A stretch of DNA of 64,000 bases from Cyprinodon diabolis (taxonomy: Eukaryota; Chordata; Actinopteri; Cyprinodontiformes; Cyprinodontidae). The DNA lies in assembly GCA_030533445.1 (NCBI GenBank), contig CM060065.1, positions 47,995,964-48,059,963 on the forward strand, read 5' to 3'. A program made the translations under genes and the position numbers. This document shows positions 9,961 to 22,044 of this stretch, piece after piece. The notes below the pieces were generated by a model. The model saw only the letters and a list, made by a program, of their open reading frames with translations. It ran no database searches and had not been told where the DNA came from. Numbering within the stretch: position 1 is the stretch's first letter; each line of letters begins with the position of its first letter.

Positions 9961-11590
9961 ATACATATCATGGGAGTTTGGTTCTAGGTGTTCACGGATT
10001 CACACTAATACTAAATACTAGGCTGCAGCTACAGATACATACCAACCTCAATAATATTGTGAAATTACCATAGGCTTTGACTCAGACACATATGGTTATT
10101 TAAAGGATACCTGTTGCTCTTGAAGCCTTTTTTTAATGTTTACTTTGATGGTCTATTGTCTTCTTTTTGCTGTTACGCTGTCTCTTTTGTGTTTCTCTCA
10201 TCTCATCCAGTTATAGAAGAAGACTTCTAGGAGTTACTGTAGATCTTCCTTGTCTATTTTTGCTGTTTTTGTCTTATATTTTATTCTATTTTATTCTATT
10301 CTTTCCTGTCTTTATCCATCTCTCTCGCCTTAGTTCTTATCCCCTCCCACTTTTTCACCTCTCCTTCCTTCTCTGTGTCTGTTGCACAGGAACTTCCGAC
10401 CCGAAGTACATTCAGGGAAAACAGGCTACAGGCACTTAATCCCAAATTGCTTATCAATGTGGAAGTTTGTTTGATAATGTTAGGGGGATGTGGTTCTCCT
10501 TTAGAGGGATTTGAGTGGTCAGCGTGACTGCTTGTGTTGCCTCTTCTCATGTTGCTTCACCTTAATGTTGTTGTTGATTATCTTCATTATGCTTATGCTC
10601 TGGTCCTGCATTTGGTTTTGCCCTGAAAACAACCTTAACAGCATAACAGTATAACTACTGAAAGATCTTATAATACAAAATAACTTTTGCAATCAAATGT
10701 TTTAATAGGATGATTTTTTTGCCTCCTACACCGTTGTTGCTCCAGTGTTCTCCTAGTGCAGGCTTCAGATCCCTCTCACACACCAAGGTCAAGGGTCTCC
10801 ATATTTCCCTCGGGACATTCATTCTGTGCCGTGTTTTTGTGTTGCTTTGCTATGCACATGCTCACTTAAAATTATAAAAGAGGTTATTGTTATTAGATAG
10901 AAAAAGCTTCTTAAGCAGTTTTAGGTATTGGCATTGATTAACATGTTTAAGTGAAAAAAGGTTCTGAGCTATATAAGTTTTCATCTTTATCAGAAAATAT
11001 TAATCTATTCCTTCTGGGACAAAAGCTAAACTCTTTTAATGTCATTCAGCAGGATAAGTATATTTTTATCTCTATGTTTAATTAAAGATCTTTCATATCT
11101 CTCACATGAAGGAGAGGCTGTAAAACTCATTAGTTGTGATATGCAGGCATGTCAGAGACAAAAAGATCATAAAATAATTTTTTCTCATTCAAGTCCCATT
11201 GACAGAACGTGTTGGACTGGTTCCAGCTTCATCCTCCTATAAATCACATCTTGCCTCTGTCTCTTTCAGTCACGTTAAAATTTTTCTGAGCTCTTAAAAT
11301 AGATTCTCATCTGAAGGTGTTTAATTAGAAAGTGTGAGGTTGTCTAACATGGAGTTTACATAACTTCCCGTATGTGCGGGTTCTCTGTGTGACTTTAGCC
11401 TTCTCCCACTGTCCAGAATTCTGACTGTGAGGGTAATGCATGAGTCTCTTTGTTGACCACTGACGGATTTAGTGAGATGTCCTCATTTCTGAGAGAATGT
11501 ATATAATAGTGGGGCTGACAGAAAGAACAACGTTTAACATTATCTAACCTCCAGGTCCTCTCTAATCTTCACCCTCTCTACACACACATT
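9961..11590. other. Intergenic DNA, nothing recognised
   Basis: AT-rich sequence. No exon with convincing splice sites, RNA gene or inverted-repeat-bounded element was seen. Confidence 0.5.
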
Positions 11591-11593
11591 CTT

Positions 11594-11905
11594 AAGTTCC
11601 GTAAAAGTTCAAAAAACAAATAAAAGATCCGCTGGACTTGGTTTCCAAGATTTGAAGACGTTTCGCCACCTCTCCAGGAAGCTTTCTCAGTTCAAATGTC
11701 TGGATCCGCAGTGAGTTTGAGTCTTTATATAGACAAGGCCTTGTATTGCTTGGAAACATGCAAATAGAAACCAACGAGTGGGTCGTTTGGTTCCATTGTT
11801 AGCCTGTAATATCTGAAACCTGTCTATAATTCTGATGGTCGGTCGTTAAAGTGGGGATTGTCGTTACAGGGGGAGATTGTCGTTAGAGGGGGGGCTAACA
11901 ATGAA
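11594..11905. repeat. Penelope-like (PLE) remnant, copy 1
   Basis: Contains ttgaagacgtttcgccacctctccaggaagc and a tail with ggtcggtcgttaaag. The same order of words recurs at 35.92-36.24 kb. The gacgtttcgc..ccaggaag signature is typical of Penelope-like element 3' regions in fish; the class is from memory of that signature. No coding sequence remains. Confidence 0.5.
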
Positions 11906-11919
11906 ACCACTCATCGGTT

Positions 11920-11998
11920 TTCCATTTGCATGTTTCCATGCAAACATGCATTTTTTTCAAAAATGCATGTTTCCATTTGCATGGAAACATGCATTTTT
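11920..11998. repeat. Tandem/palindromic ATGTTTCCATTTGCATG block
   Basis: Three near-copies of ttccatttgcatg(g)aaacatgcat in alternating orientation around a ttttttcaaaaa core. The block can fold into a hairpin. Confidence 0.75.
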
Positions 11999-12034
11999 GA
12001 ACCTAACAAATATAAATATGGGTGAGATGAGCTC

Positions 12035-12228
12035 CATCCAAGCGACCGTCTTTTTATTGCGTTACCACAGATCCTCAAGGAGAAATGGGCTTGTGCACAC
12101 TCTCGCGTGCATTTAATAGCTGTTCCCTCTCAGGAGAGGGAACAGGGTTGTGCATGTGCATTTTCTTTTTAAGTGGAGAGGGAGGGTCTTTTCAAAAATT
12201 CATGAAAATCCTCCACTATAACTTACCT
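12035..12228 (-). mobile_element. MITE, same family as 31.70-32.06 kb
   Basis: Read on the minus strand it begins TATAGTGGAGGATTTTCATG, then has ttttgaaaagaccctccctctccacttaaaaag, matching the start of the element at 31.7 kb. It also contains a ttccctctc/gagagggaa hairpin. The far end is not clear. Confidence 0.6.
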
Positions 12229-13738
12229 AGGCAGGTACATCTATTCATTAGCTTTTAAATATGAGGAAGGGCATGTGGCCGGAAATGTCACTACTATGTT
12301 TAGTGAAAAAAAACAACAACCTTGGAGGTGTAATTAGGGTCCGGATCCATATTATTTACATTTTTTAATACAGAGAGACATCCTGTGATTTATAGATATT
12401 GTATTTCATCGGTGTAATTAACTTGTCTTTAGACCAAAATCGTTTTAAACATGGTTTAATAAAAGAAAATTTTTAGTTATGCGTCCATCGTGCAAAACAC
12501 AAAACCACCGATATTAATCATATATTGATATATATGAGATGTGAGGTAAAAGAGGCACATAATCTATTATCCTCCTTGACTGTAAAGATTTTTTTACCTT
12601 TACTTTTTTAAATGCAAGTATAATATTCACCGCTCCTAAAAAGAAAAAAAAAAACTTGAGGCTATAAGACATAAAAAATCATCTAGAGCAGATTTTATTT
12701 CAGAACTGCTCCTAATTAACGTGTTTCAGCGAGAAAAGAAGGTTAAGACCTTCAACTTATTTTCATTGTGATCATCTAGAAATATGATCTACCACCACAT
12801 GGGAAATAAAGGTGAACAATTTCCGTCACGTTGAGTTTCAAACCATTGCTTGGAAATGTATAACAGGTTTGTTTGTGTCTAAAATTTTCCCCTGGGACAC
12901 TTGCCAAAGTCACAGCTGACGTAAATCTCAATGGGCTTGGAACGCTGCCAACACAAACAGAAGCAGTCACTGCAACAAACTTTGCTTTCATTCCAGTCAG
13001 ATTTTAAAACAAAAACCTTCCCTCGGTATGTTAGGTTGCAGCTCTCAAATCCTTTTAAATCTTGTTGTCACATATCAGTCACGACACAATTCCTGTCAAG
13101 AGGTTGAAGTAACAGTTTTCTGATTTGAAGTTAGTCCCATATTTTAAAAGTGTGAAGACCATCTCTTTCAGTGAACATGAGTATAATCCTAGGGAGCTAT
13201 AAGGGAGCAATAGGGTGTTGATGCTGGAAGATGGGTGTGTAGGATTTTCAAAACAGTGAAAGAAATGCTGGCCAAGCTGCCAGAGATCATGATGTGAGAA
13301 AGATGATTCCCAAACTCTGTCTGTACACAATAGAATGCAGGCAGCATATTTTGACTAACTCTTTGGGTGTGTTACTCTTCTTCAACGAATAGATGCGTTG
13401 TTTGCACATTTTTTTGTTTAAGTCCAAATACTTAACAACACGTTTAAATGAAACTATTTATTTTATTTTTCTGATGCTCATAGATATAAGAAAAAAATTA
13501 AGTGTCATAATTTCTCCACAACTCAAAAAATATGGAAAGAATATTAAAAGGTTTAGTAAACAAATAGCTAGTAATTGCTTTGACAAATAGAGAAGAAATA
13601 CCTTGAAAATATAACAAACCCTGATTTGCAATAGTTTTTTATATAAAGTTTTAAGCTTTAGGTTTTCTACAATAAGATGTAATAAATCAGATCAATGTAA
13701 GTGAAAGGAAAGCTAACTGAAAAAAATCTGATTTGAAT
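12229..13738. other. Intergenic DNA, nothing recognised
   Basis: AT-rich; scattered short open frames without splice support or similarity to known domains. Confidence 0.5.
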
Positions 13739-14678
13739 TTATTCAGGCTCAGATGTTGGCAGTGGTTCGTATTTAGGTCTGGATCTTCTTGATCTGTAGA
13801 AAATCCCTCCACATACCAGGAGGCACCCAACGATGAAGACCAGATTCAGGCTCAGATTCAGACCTGGACCAGATGCTGAAATAAGGAAAAAACATTAAAA
13901 ATATATAATGTAAAATCACATTACGGAGAAAACTATTCATTTCTTTAATGGCAAGCATCCTTTGCGGTTCAGCTGAGAGCCACAAGGTGCGCTGCCACTT
14001 TTACTATACATCCCAGAGGTGTACACATGGAGTTGGTTAATTTGGCCCAATTTCTAAGTAGTTAAATTACATAATTTCAAAATTTAAGGCAACTCAATCT
14101 ATTAATTTCAACTCCAAACTTTTTTACACAAATGAGCCTTGACTGCTGTTAGTGGAGATCCTTAAAAGTGTTCTTTGTTTACTTGATCATCTATAAAATT
14201 TTACCAATTAAGTTCTGTTGAACACAGAAGAGAAGTTTACACCGGAAGGTCTGGAGGAAATCTAACCCTAAGGCTTGTGGACTTATTACCTAAACCTTAT
14301 TAAATAGATTTGGTTAAACTGGGACAGACTAACAGTGCTTACTTCGGACAATGACTGTAAAAATAGTGGCGCTCCAACCCTGCAGTAAAGTACAACTGGA
14401 CTTCTTAACACACAGAGTAGAAGAACAAAAGAACTTAACAAAACACTGATCAGCAGAATACCTACTAAGTCCAACCACAGAGTTTTTAGAGCTGAATGCT
14501 TACCTCTTGTTTCAGAGGTCTTGACAAGCTGCAAAGGTCCCTGGGAAATGGAGTGGCTGCTAGTTTGAGAAGAAGCTTCCCTTTTCCAGCGATTGTTTCT
14601 CGAATTCATGCATCCTTGAGAACAGCGAGTACCGGGAACACCACTCTCACACAGGAGAACTGAACAGGTGATGTAGAC
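13739..14678 (-). pseudogene. ZP-family terminal exons, copy B (orphan tail)
   Basis: Two well-formed minus-strand exons. Exon 14504-14678 (acceptor ctgcag, donor gtaagc) encodes VYITCSVLLCES, the last conserved ZP Cys region, followed by an R-x-K-R furin-like site (RWKR) and SISQGPLQLV. It is parallel to exon 11 of copy C (VYITCSVILCEP, RRRRR, YITQGPLQLV). Exon 13739-13875 joins in the correct phase (G|CA) and encodes a hydrophobic membrane span (LVFIVGCLLVCGGIF), then a short basic/acidic tail ending TSEPE and TAA. Both are open and correctly spliced in silico. No upstream exons were found between 14.7 and 23.5 kb, so this is either a remnant of a third gene copy or an alternative 3' end for copy C, whose exon 10 ends in phase 0. 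Confidence 0.6.
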
Positions 14679-15780
14679 CTGCAGAAAGAGGGAGAAGGAA
14701 TCTCTTTAAACAGGAACTCAAATCTGTTTAAAAGTTTAAAGACGTCCCATAAAAAAAAACATAAGTGTCGAAAGTCACACAAAAACAAGTGGAAATAAAA
14801 ATTTGGTTATCAAATAAGTCAAGTATTAAGAACATTGGGAGAAATAGCTTAATTAACTGGATAATAAGGTTTTTAGTTGAACCTCAAATAACCAAAACTA
14901 GAAAATAAGACAAACAAAACATTGAGACAGGAGAAATCTAACAAGGAGAAGGAGAAGAACAAGAGAAAAGCTGCTAGAAGAGCACCTCTCCTTAAGGAGA
15001 CAATAATGAGTTTGGGAATGCTTTCTAGGAAAATTTGAATTTCTTATTTTGATGTTGGCAAGTGACTAAAACAGTCAAAAATCTATAGCTCATTGACACC
15101 ATCTGTTGGTTGTTACGGAAACAGCAGGGGCCCCTATCTGCATAAGCTGAATTTTAAACCCTTGTCTATTTTTAGAAAAGAAATTTTAACCCATTGGTGC
15201 TTTATGAGGAAACGCTAAACCTGTTTATGCCCTTCGTAAGTATATAATAAGTATAATAAAAATTTCTCCTGTTGCATGTACCAAATCAGAATATGGTACA
15301 TGCAACAATAACGTCACAGGTCTTGTCAGGTCAGTTGCAACCCTTAGACGTTTTAGACACTGAAATCTTTCCTTTAGTTGCCCAAAGGTCATTTCACTGC
15401 ATGCCCTTGTCCTGGCTAGAGCTGCATTCTAATAGGTTTGTGGTCAAGGGTTTGGCTCAGGGAAGGGCGTCATAAAATACTGCCTGCCAGCATAGCCCCT
15501 GTCTCCAAGCAGGAGCCCATCAAAATCCCCATTAATGGAAAAGTCAGTTTTGTTAGGCTCAGCATAAGTGTGTTTAATACTGTGAACCTGATATGCATGT
15601 TCCCTTACCACGTTCAAATAATGTACATAAATGTGACTCTCTAAAAATTATTGAGTCGTGCACTGATCCTGGGAATTTTGCATCCACATTTGTCATATGA
15701 TAGAGTCAAACACCATATAAGAGATTATAGTCAGTCAACTGCATACTTTTTTATTCTATTCCTTTTTTTTATGTAAGACA
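14679..15780. other. Intergenic DNA, nothing recognised
   Basis: No ZP exons, domains or bounded repeats were detected on either strand, although this is where upstream exons of copy B would be expected. Confidence 0.5.
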
Positions 15781-15783
15781 TTG

Positions 15784-17140
15784 CTAATCTGGAATATTAT
15801 AAATTTTAAAGTAACTTACCTGCACATTTACACAGTGAACCCCCTTTCGGTTCACAGAATCCCCTTCATTTGGGCCTAATGGGGCCTTGATTGGGATGTG
15901 TGTGCAGTCTATGGCACCAACCATAGGGAAGACTGAAGGACACATGCTGTACATCATAGTTTTTGGGATGGTCATGATTGCAGCTCATTAACAATTATAA
16001 ATGTACCTGCAATACCGAAAAAAATCTGCTTTGCAACCTGGTGTCATGATCTGGCCTGTTTGCTTCCCCTTATTTGGTTATTTCTCTCAACTGTCGTTTT
16101 TCCTCCCTGCCTCAGTTATCATTTATTCCTCTCACCTGTTTCCTTTGGTTTATATTCAGTTCAGCCTGAGCATTCAGTGCCAGATCATTATTTGTCTTTT
16201 TGTTAGCCTCTCTGTTATTTTGATTCCTTGGTTCATGTTTTGGATCCTGGCAGCCAGTGGAAAGAGGGTTTTGTGTTTGTCTCGTCTCCTGATCGTCCAC
16301 TGTTCCTCCCCCGCTGAGTCCTCTGGGTTTTTGGCTCTATATGTGGGGAGGTTCAGTTTTTATCCAAGTAAGCCTGGCTCCAGGGAGAAGACCAGTTTAA
16401 AGGTCCTGCATCAAGTTCTGGTTCCACGTCCTGTCTTGGATACCTTCTGCCACTGAGCCTGCCCATCTGCACCTGATCCTGTCTGCTCCTGTGCGTGACC
16501 ACCTGGTCACGCTTTCGGACCCTGTCAGACTCTGAACCCGCCTTGGAGCTTGTGGATGCCTGGAAGTCTGGATCCTGCCACCTGTTCTGTTCCTGCCTGA
16601 TCTGAATCCTGTTTCTGTCTATTCCTGTTCTGTTCTGGATCCCTGACCAGGATCGGCTTCCAGCATGTCCTCTGGGACTGCAGCACTCGGGGACATTCTT
16701 GGACTGGACTGTTAAACCAGGTAAGTGGCCAACTCAGATAATCATCTTCTGTCAGATGATCGTGGTCACTTACCTGTGTTTCTCATGCAGAATGTCTGAG
16801 ATTGGGCAGTGCCCCGCCCCCCTCCTTCAGTGTCCGCGAGCCACAGCTCCACTTTAGTTTTTGTTTTGTTAATAAACGTTTCGAACTTTCCTACTGACTG
16901 TCTCTTCTTGAATACTGGGTCCATCTGTCCGCGGTTTATGACACCTGGGGTCTTAAGTGCCTGGAAATACCACAAAAATCCCTAAAAACTGCCTGGTTCC
17001 ATGTAAACTTTGCGAATGGCACGACAGACAGCACTTTTCACTAAGTTCTCTGCATCTCCAATAGTGTAAAGTAAAGTGCCAATCGCCTGCGCACATGTTG
17101 CTATGACAGCAAGTCCAAGATGAGTGTTGAAGAACCAAAT
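15784..17140 (-). pseudogene. PIF/Harbinger (HARBI1-like) transposase, interrupted by an LTR element
   Basis: On the minus strand, 17.09-16.95 kb reads GDAENLVKSAVCRAIRKVY, a conserved Harbinger segment. After the LTR-like insertion (16042-16943), 15.99-15.80 kb continues with VGAIDCTHIPIKAP, containing the first catalytic Asp of the DDE_Tnp_4 domain, and VNRKGVHCVNVQ, ending at a gtaagt that looks like an intron donor. The two halves join sensibly if the insertion is removed. The rest of the nuclease domain is not seen to the left, and stops occur in the join region, so this is a dead copy. Confidence 0.75.
16042..16943. mobile_element. Solo-LTR-like element inside the Harbinger copy
   Basis: The 902-bp element starts TGTCATGATC and ends TTATGACA. 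It is bounded by a perfect 5-bp direct duplication CCTGG (16037-16041 and 16944-16948). TG...CA ends and a 5-bp duplication are the signature of retroviral-type integration. An AATAAA is present near 16870. No internal gag-pol region is present, so it reads as a solo LTR. Confidence 0.8.
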
Positions 17141-17210
17141 AATTCAAGATCATGCTAAATTGTCAACCATTAAATCCTGCTCAGATTTGACGGTTCGTCT
17201 ACGAAGAACA

Positions 17211-17958
17211 GAGCCCTGGTCTTCAGGGATCCCTACCCTGTGTCAGAAAGCGGTGTTGGTTTGGAGGACCCGAATGCAGAGACGAGTTGGCAGAGGTGAA
17301 TTTAAGTGGTTTAATAAGGTTCACAGGCACTGAGGCAGGAGGTTCACAGGCACTGAGGCAGGAATAAAAAAATCCAACAAAAAATAACTCACGAACCAGA
17401 ACCTAGGAGACATCAGGGGAAAACCAAAATCTAGGAACCAGGAATAGATCAGGAAGGCAGACAGACGATTGACCAGAGGTTAGACGAGAGGTTAGATGAG
17501 GATCCAGCAAACAGGAACTGAAGACGGAGGACTTTTAAAGGGGACAGAGACAGGGAGAGGGCTAATGAGGGAATTGAAAACAGGTGAGGGCTGAACAGAA
17601 AACAGAGCAAGAGAAAGAGGACACAAGAGGGCAGCAGAGGACAACAAATGGAAAACCTGGAAGACAGGAACTAATAAGAAAACAACAACAAAATAATAAT
17701 CAAATAACTAGGATAAAGAAACATGGTGAAAAGAAAACTAAACACTAGAAATCAAGGAGCAAAAGAAAAACATAACAGAAACAGAAACCTAACACCCTGC
17801 ATGTTTTAGATATGTCTCTATTGTAGCACACCTGATTCAAATGAGGGCTCCTCCTCTGCAACCAAGTGCTGCAGAAGCCTGTTAATCATTCTTCTCTGGT
17901 GTGATGCAACAAGGAAACAACAAAGCCATGCAGGACAGGGTCCCTGAGGAACAGGGGG
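17211..17958. mobile_element. MITE with CCTGCATG-type inverted ends, split by an LTR element
   Basis: The left end (CCCTGGTCTTCAGGGATCCC) and right end (GGGTCCCTGAGGAACAGGG) are inverted relatives, followed inward by CCTGCATG and CATGCAGGACAG. The internal words (cacacctgattcaaatga, gctgcagaagcctgttaatca) belong to a very common fish non-autonomous DNA element. The middle is occupied by the 17241-17794 insertion. Confidence 0.65.
17241..17794. mobile_element. Solo-LTR-like element inside the MITE
   Basis: The 554-bp element starts TGTCAGAAAG and ends AAACCTAACA. It is flanked by a perfect 5-bp duplication CCCTG (17236-17240 and 17795-17799). It contains a duplicated ggttcacaggcactgaggcagga motif near 17318-17362. 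No coding capacity. Confidence 0.8.
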
Positions 17959-18679
17959 GGAGCCTCTGAATAGTGGTTAAACCTTTACTTGTATACATTA
18001 ATATAATGTACTATTAATATAGATTATACGGAAGCGTATTGCATTCACCAAAGAAAAAAAAATCTGACAGCATATCTCATAATTACAAGATCAGTATCTC
18101 GTAATTACGAGGTATTATCTCGTAATTTTGAGATAATATACGCTGGTTAAATCGTCTAGGTGTGACAGGGGCTTAACTGACCTAGTTACTGATTTTCTTT
18201 TAAAGTTCGCACAAAAAATACAACAAAACTCTCCTTAATAACCAGGAAATAAAAAAAATGTAAGCAGAGCAGAGACAGAGGACAGTCTGAGAAAACCTGT
18301 TCCTGATCAGGTTAGCTCTGGACAGAACAGAGTTACAGATACAGAGGTTGAGGAAACTATTTGAGAAACAGAAAACTTTCACTGATCTCAGGTTTAGATA
18401 ACTTAGAGTCTTCACTAAACCTGCTCAGTGAAATGAGCCTCTGGATGGTAACAGCATGACAATGGAGGACGAGTAAAGGTCAAACAAAAGGCAAAGACTT
18501 AAATAATACAGAAATTAACTGGAAATAGGAGGTGGTAATAATCAATTGGAAACACCAACAAGTTATTTATTGTGTCAAGTTAAACAACTGCAAATAAATT
18601 AAGTTTGTTCATCTTGATATGAAGCCAATTTAAGAAATGTTTTTATTTTAGAGATATGTATCTTAGCTTCCATTCACTT

Positions 18680-19020
18680 GCTTTCATTCAAAAGCAGAAT
18701 GGAATTTAATATCCTTGTTCTCACTATAAAGCCATAAATAACCAAGCTTTGTCTTATACCAGAGACCTGATTGTTCCTTCTGTTGCAAACAGAGCATTTT
18801 ATGTTTCAATCTGCAGTTTTACTGGTTGTGCATCAAGTTTCTAAAAGAAGAATCAAAGGCAGATGTTTGAGTTATCAGGCTCCTCTCCTATGGAACCACA
18901 TTTTCACTTTTATTCTGGAAGGACCTGTCTACTGTTAAGACTAGGCCTTAAATTTTCATTTTTGATAAAGCTTATAGTGGCTCAGAATATCCTGATCCAG
19001 TTCTGCAGTTATGTTTCTAT
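18680..19020 (+). mobile_element. L2-type LINE 3' fragment
   Basis: Decayed copy of the L2 coding end and 3' sequence, sharing gcagaatggaattta, ttatcaggctcctctcctatgg and gataaagctta with the copies at 2.4-6.6 kb and 32.3-32.8 kb. Confidence 0.65.
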
Positions 19021-21335
19021 AAATTCAGGCGGCTTTTTTTTATTGTCATTACACCGTCTCAAGTACAGAACTACGAAATGAACTCTCTGCATTTAATCTG
19101 GGTGATAAGCATGCAACCCATGTTCAGGGACTTTGGTCCTTGATGCCGTCGTCAGTACCTGCCCCAGCTACCTTTTCCATCGATGTAAACTGTGTTGTAG
19201 CAATGCATCATCTCAGCTGCAGACTTCTCTGCTCAGTTCTTTCTGCATTTTTTATTTTATTTTTATTTTTTGCCTGCAGTCTCACAGGTCCCAGGAAAAC
19301 CGAATGCTTATAGACCGAATTGTTCACAAATAACATGCCACGCCTGACCTTTGAAATGCTGTTGTGGCCTTATCTTAATGCAGGAGGCATCAGTCTCAAT
19401 GGATCACTGCAAAGCAAGAGCCCTTCTAACACAGCCGCGGCTTATTAATTTTTTTTGCAATGTGAAGCATTCCTTTTTACATAAAGCAACACGATCTTTT
19501 ATCAAACAGACACCTTTTTCTTCTGTAGTTGCACCTTTCAGTCAATCACCAACATAGATCATTGGGTAAAAAGCTGACTGATTGATCTTGTCTTGGGTCA
19601 GAGCTCAGATGCTTAGGCAGCCGTTAAATATTACTTTAAACTATCTGATGGAAGACAGAGCGATATGAAAGATCCTTCCTGCCTACAGCTATCAATAGAT
19701 AGAACTATGGATAGATGCATTGTTTTTATCAAATTTAGCCCACAAATTATCTATTTTTCATCAAGTCTTACTTTTATTGAGATAAATATTCACATTCTCT
19801 AGGGAATGGTTGATAGATTAAATGTTAGATTTGCTGTAGGAACAAAGTAGCCTTAAAAGTGGTTTGGTATCTTCTACCATCTCTTCTTCTTCCTGATTGT
19901 GCTTTTTAAAGCAGCAAAGTTTTAAAATCTATTGTTTTTTTACACAATATTGTTTGCTCAGTTTGACAAACGAGCATGTTGAAAGCACATTTTCTTTATT
20001 TTTTTGTCTTTGTCATTTTCTCTTTGTTTGTACATCATGTGTAAGCATGTTTTATTACATTTATTCAAGAGAATATAATTTTTCTACTTTTTAGCATGTT
20101 TGAAAAAGAAATATACGAAATATACCACCATTCAATAAAGATATATGTGTTACAGTCTATAAAAACATATTTACTTTTATTTTTATGGAGGTTATAATGC
20201 ATAGTTACACTGAAATGGCCTTATCCTCCAGCGCCCTCTGCTTTTTTGGCTACAGACTGCAATCTCATATTGGGAACTGTACCCTGTAAAGTGATTTAGT
20301 GAATTTCTGGTAAACAAAACAATAACTGGTTTGTTTTTATTTGTAAATTCATAGCTTCCCTTTTATTCAATGCATTTTCAGAAACTGCAAAAGAAAATAG
20401 TGCATAAATATATTAGTAATATGTTTGGAATAAACAAAAAGCCTTTTACTTAGTTGAATATTATAGAAAACATTTTGCCAGAAAAAATCATGAAAACTGT
20501 TTATTTTTCATTTAACTTTGCAGCACTTGTAAGAAGAAATTAAATGTTTTTGGTGCTGCAGAGTATGTGGTTTGCATTGATGAAGAACTTGCTACATATT
20601 TTCAACAAACATCAAAATATGTTTATTTCAACTCTGGTTTAGCAACACATAATGAAGATTTTGGAGCAGCTAATCTAAAGCCAAAACTTAAATCTAATCA
20701 AGACATTTTAACATGACTTTGAAGGAGATTTTTTACCTTTCAAACAAAATGTATTCCAGGTATCAATATAGCTTTTGCCAGTTTAAGGAGGCTGATGATG
20801 CTGACAAAAAATCCACCAGTGTGGCTGAAAGAAAACCCTTCAGCAACCCTTGTTTTAAAAAGAACCATGTTGGCTTAGACCAGTCATGCAGGTTTTTTAG
20901 GTTTCCCTGCTTTTACCGCAACTGATTTTCATTGATTAAAACGCTTTTGCTGAGTTGCAATCATCAGAATCAGCTGTGCTAAAAGCAGATAAACCTCTAA
21001 AACTGCAGGACAGTGACCCTCAATGACTGGCTTTAGGCATGACTGGTTTAAATAATTTTTTTTAAAGAAATTAAACTTATTTTTCATTTGCCTGAGTTAT
21101 TTTAGTCTGATATTAAACTTTTCGAAAACTTTAAAACACAAACAAAGAGATACATTTCTGTATTTTTTATAAACAATCTTTTGTTTTAATGTGTTTTGTG
21201 TTCAAATAGTTGATGAGCATTTCTTGAACAGGTGAGACGCTTTTCTTGTGTTTTCATTGCTGTTACAGTTTGTTTATCTGCTTGATCTACTCGTCCATGG
21301 GAGTTTAACTTGTCTGGTCCGCTAAAGGCTGAAAC
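19021..21335. other. Intergenic DNA, nothing recognised
   Basis: AT-rich. No gene, RNA or bounded repeat could be supported. Confidence 0.5.
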
Positions 21336-21340
21336 AAAAC

Positions 21341-22039
21341 TGTCATGAATGGTTCAGGAAGACCCAACATGCAGAACACCACGGAGACGGAAACTGGAGT
21401 AAAAGTTTAACAATGGTTATTGAACAATGGTAAAATGAAAGAGTCAAGTACTGGTTCACTTCTGGGGATCTGGTTCACAGGCAACTGGAAGGGAGACAGT
21501 TCAGTTAGCCACGTAGCTGGTGAATGTGGAAATGTTATCTTCAGAGATCTACCTTGAAGAATCCGGGTTTGGCTTTGAGAGAGGCACTGTTGGTTCCAGA
21601 GACTGTTTGATTCAGCAGAGTTCAGTTTCAGCGTCTTGCATCTAACGATAGGACAGACCTTGGTTTTCCCAGCTCTTAGTCCAGAGCAGCATGGGAAATC
21701 CAGAGAAGGTTCTTCAGGTTTGGCTCTGAGGGCAGGCTCGACAGGTTAAGCTCATCCAGAGCTTACAGGAAAAAAACAGGTTTCCTGTAGGCAGAGACAA
21801 AAGATAATTAGTTTCCAGCTAGGAGACTAGAGGCAACAAAGATTTCACAGAGGAAGTGAGGCTCAGGTGCTAACCAAACTGGATAAACACTGCGGCATTG
21901 ATGCGAGGTCTGAGGGCTGCTTATATGGTGGAGGATCCTCCTGATGATGAGATGGGTTTCAGGTGTGTCGAAAGCTCAGCTCAGGAGGATCCACAGTGAA
22001 CTCTGCTGGAGACAGGTGGTACAGCTCCAGATCCCAACA
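21341..22039. mobile_element. Solo-LTR-like element
   Basis: The 699-bp element starts TGTCATGAAT and ends GATCCCAACA. It is flanked by the 5-bp direct duplication AAAAC (21336-21340 and 22040-22044). No coding region; it resembles the other two solo-LTR-like elements only in its ends. Confidence 0.68.
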
Positions 22040-22044
22040 AAAAC

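Noticed and set aside
13739..14678. Copy B as the 3' end of copy A
   Set aside because: Both are on the minus strand and copy B lies upstream of the copy A start, so it cannot follow copy A exons in one transcript.
18080..18145. tatctcgtaattacgag palindromes as a regulatory site
   Set aside because: Short repeated palindromic AT-rich motif typical of MITE debris; no gene nearby.
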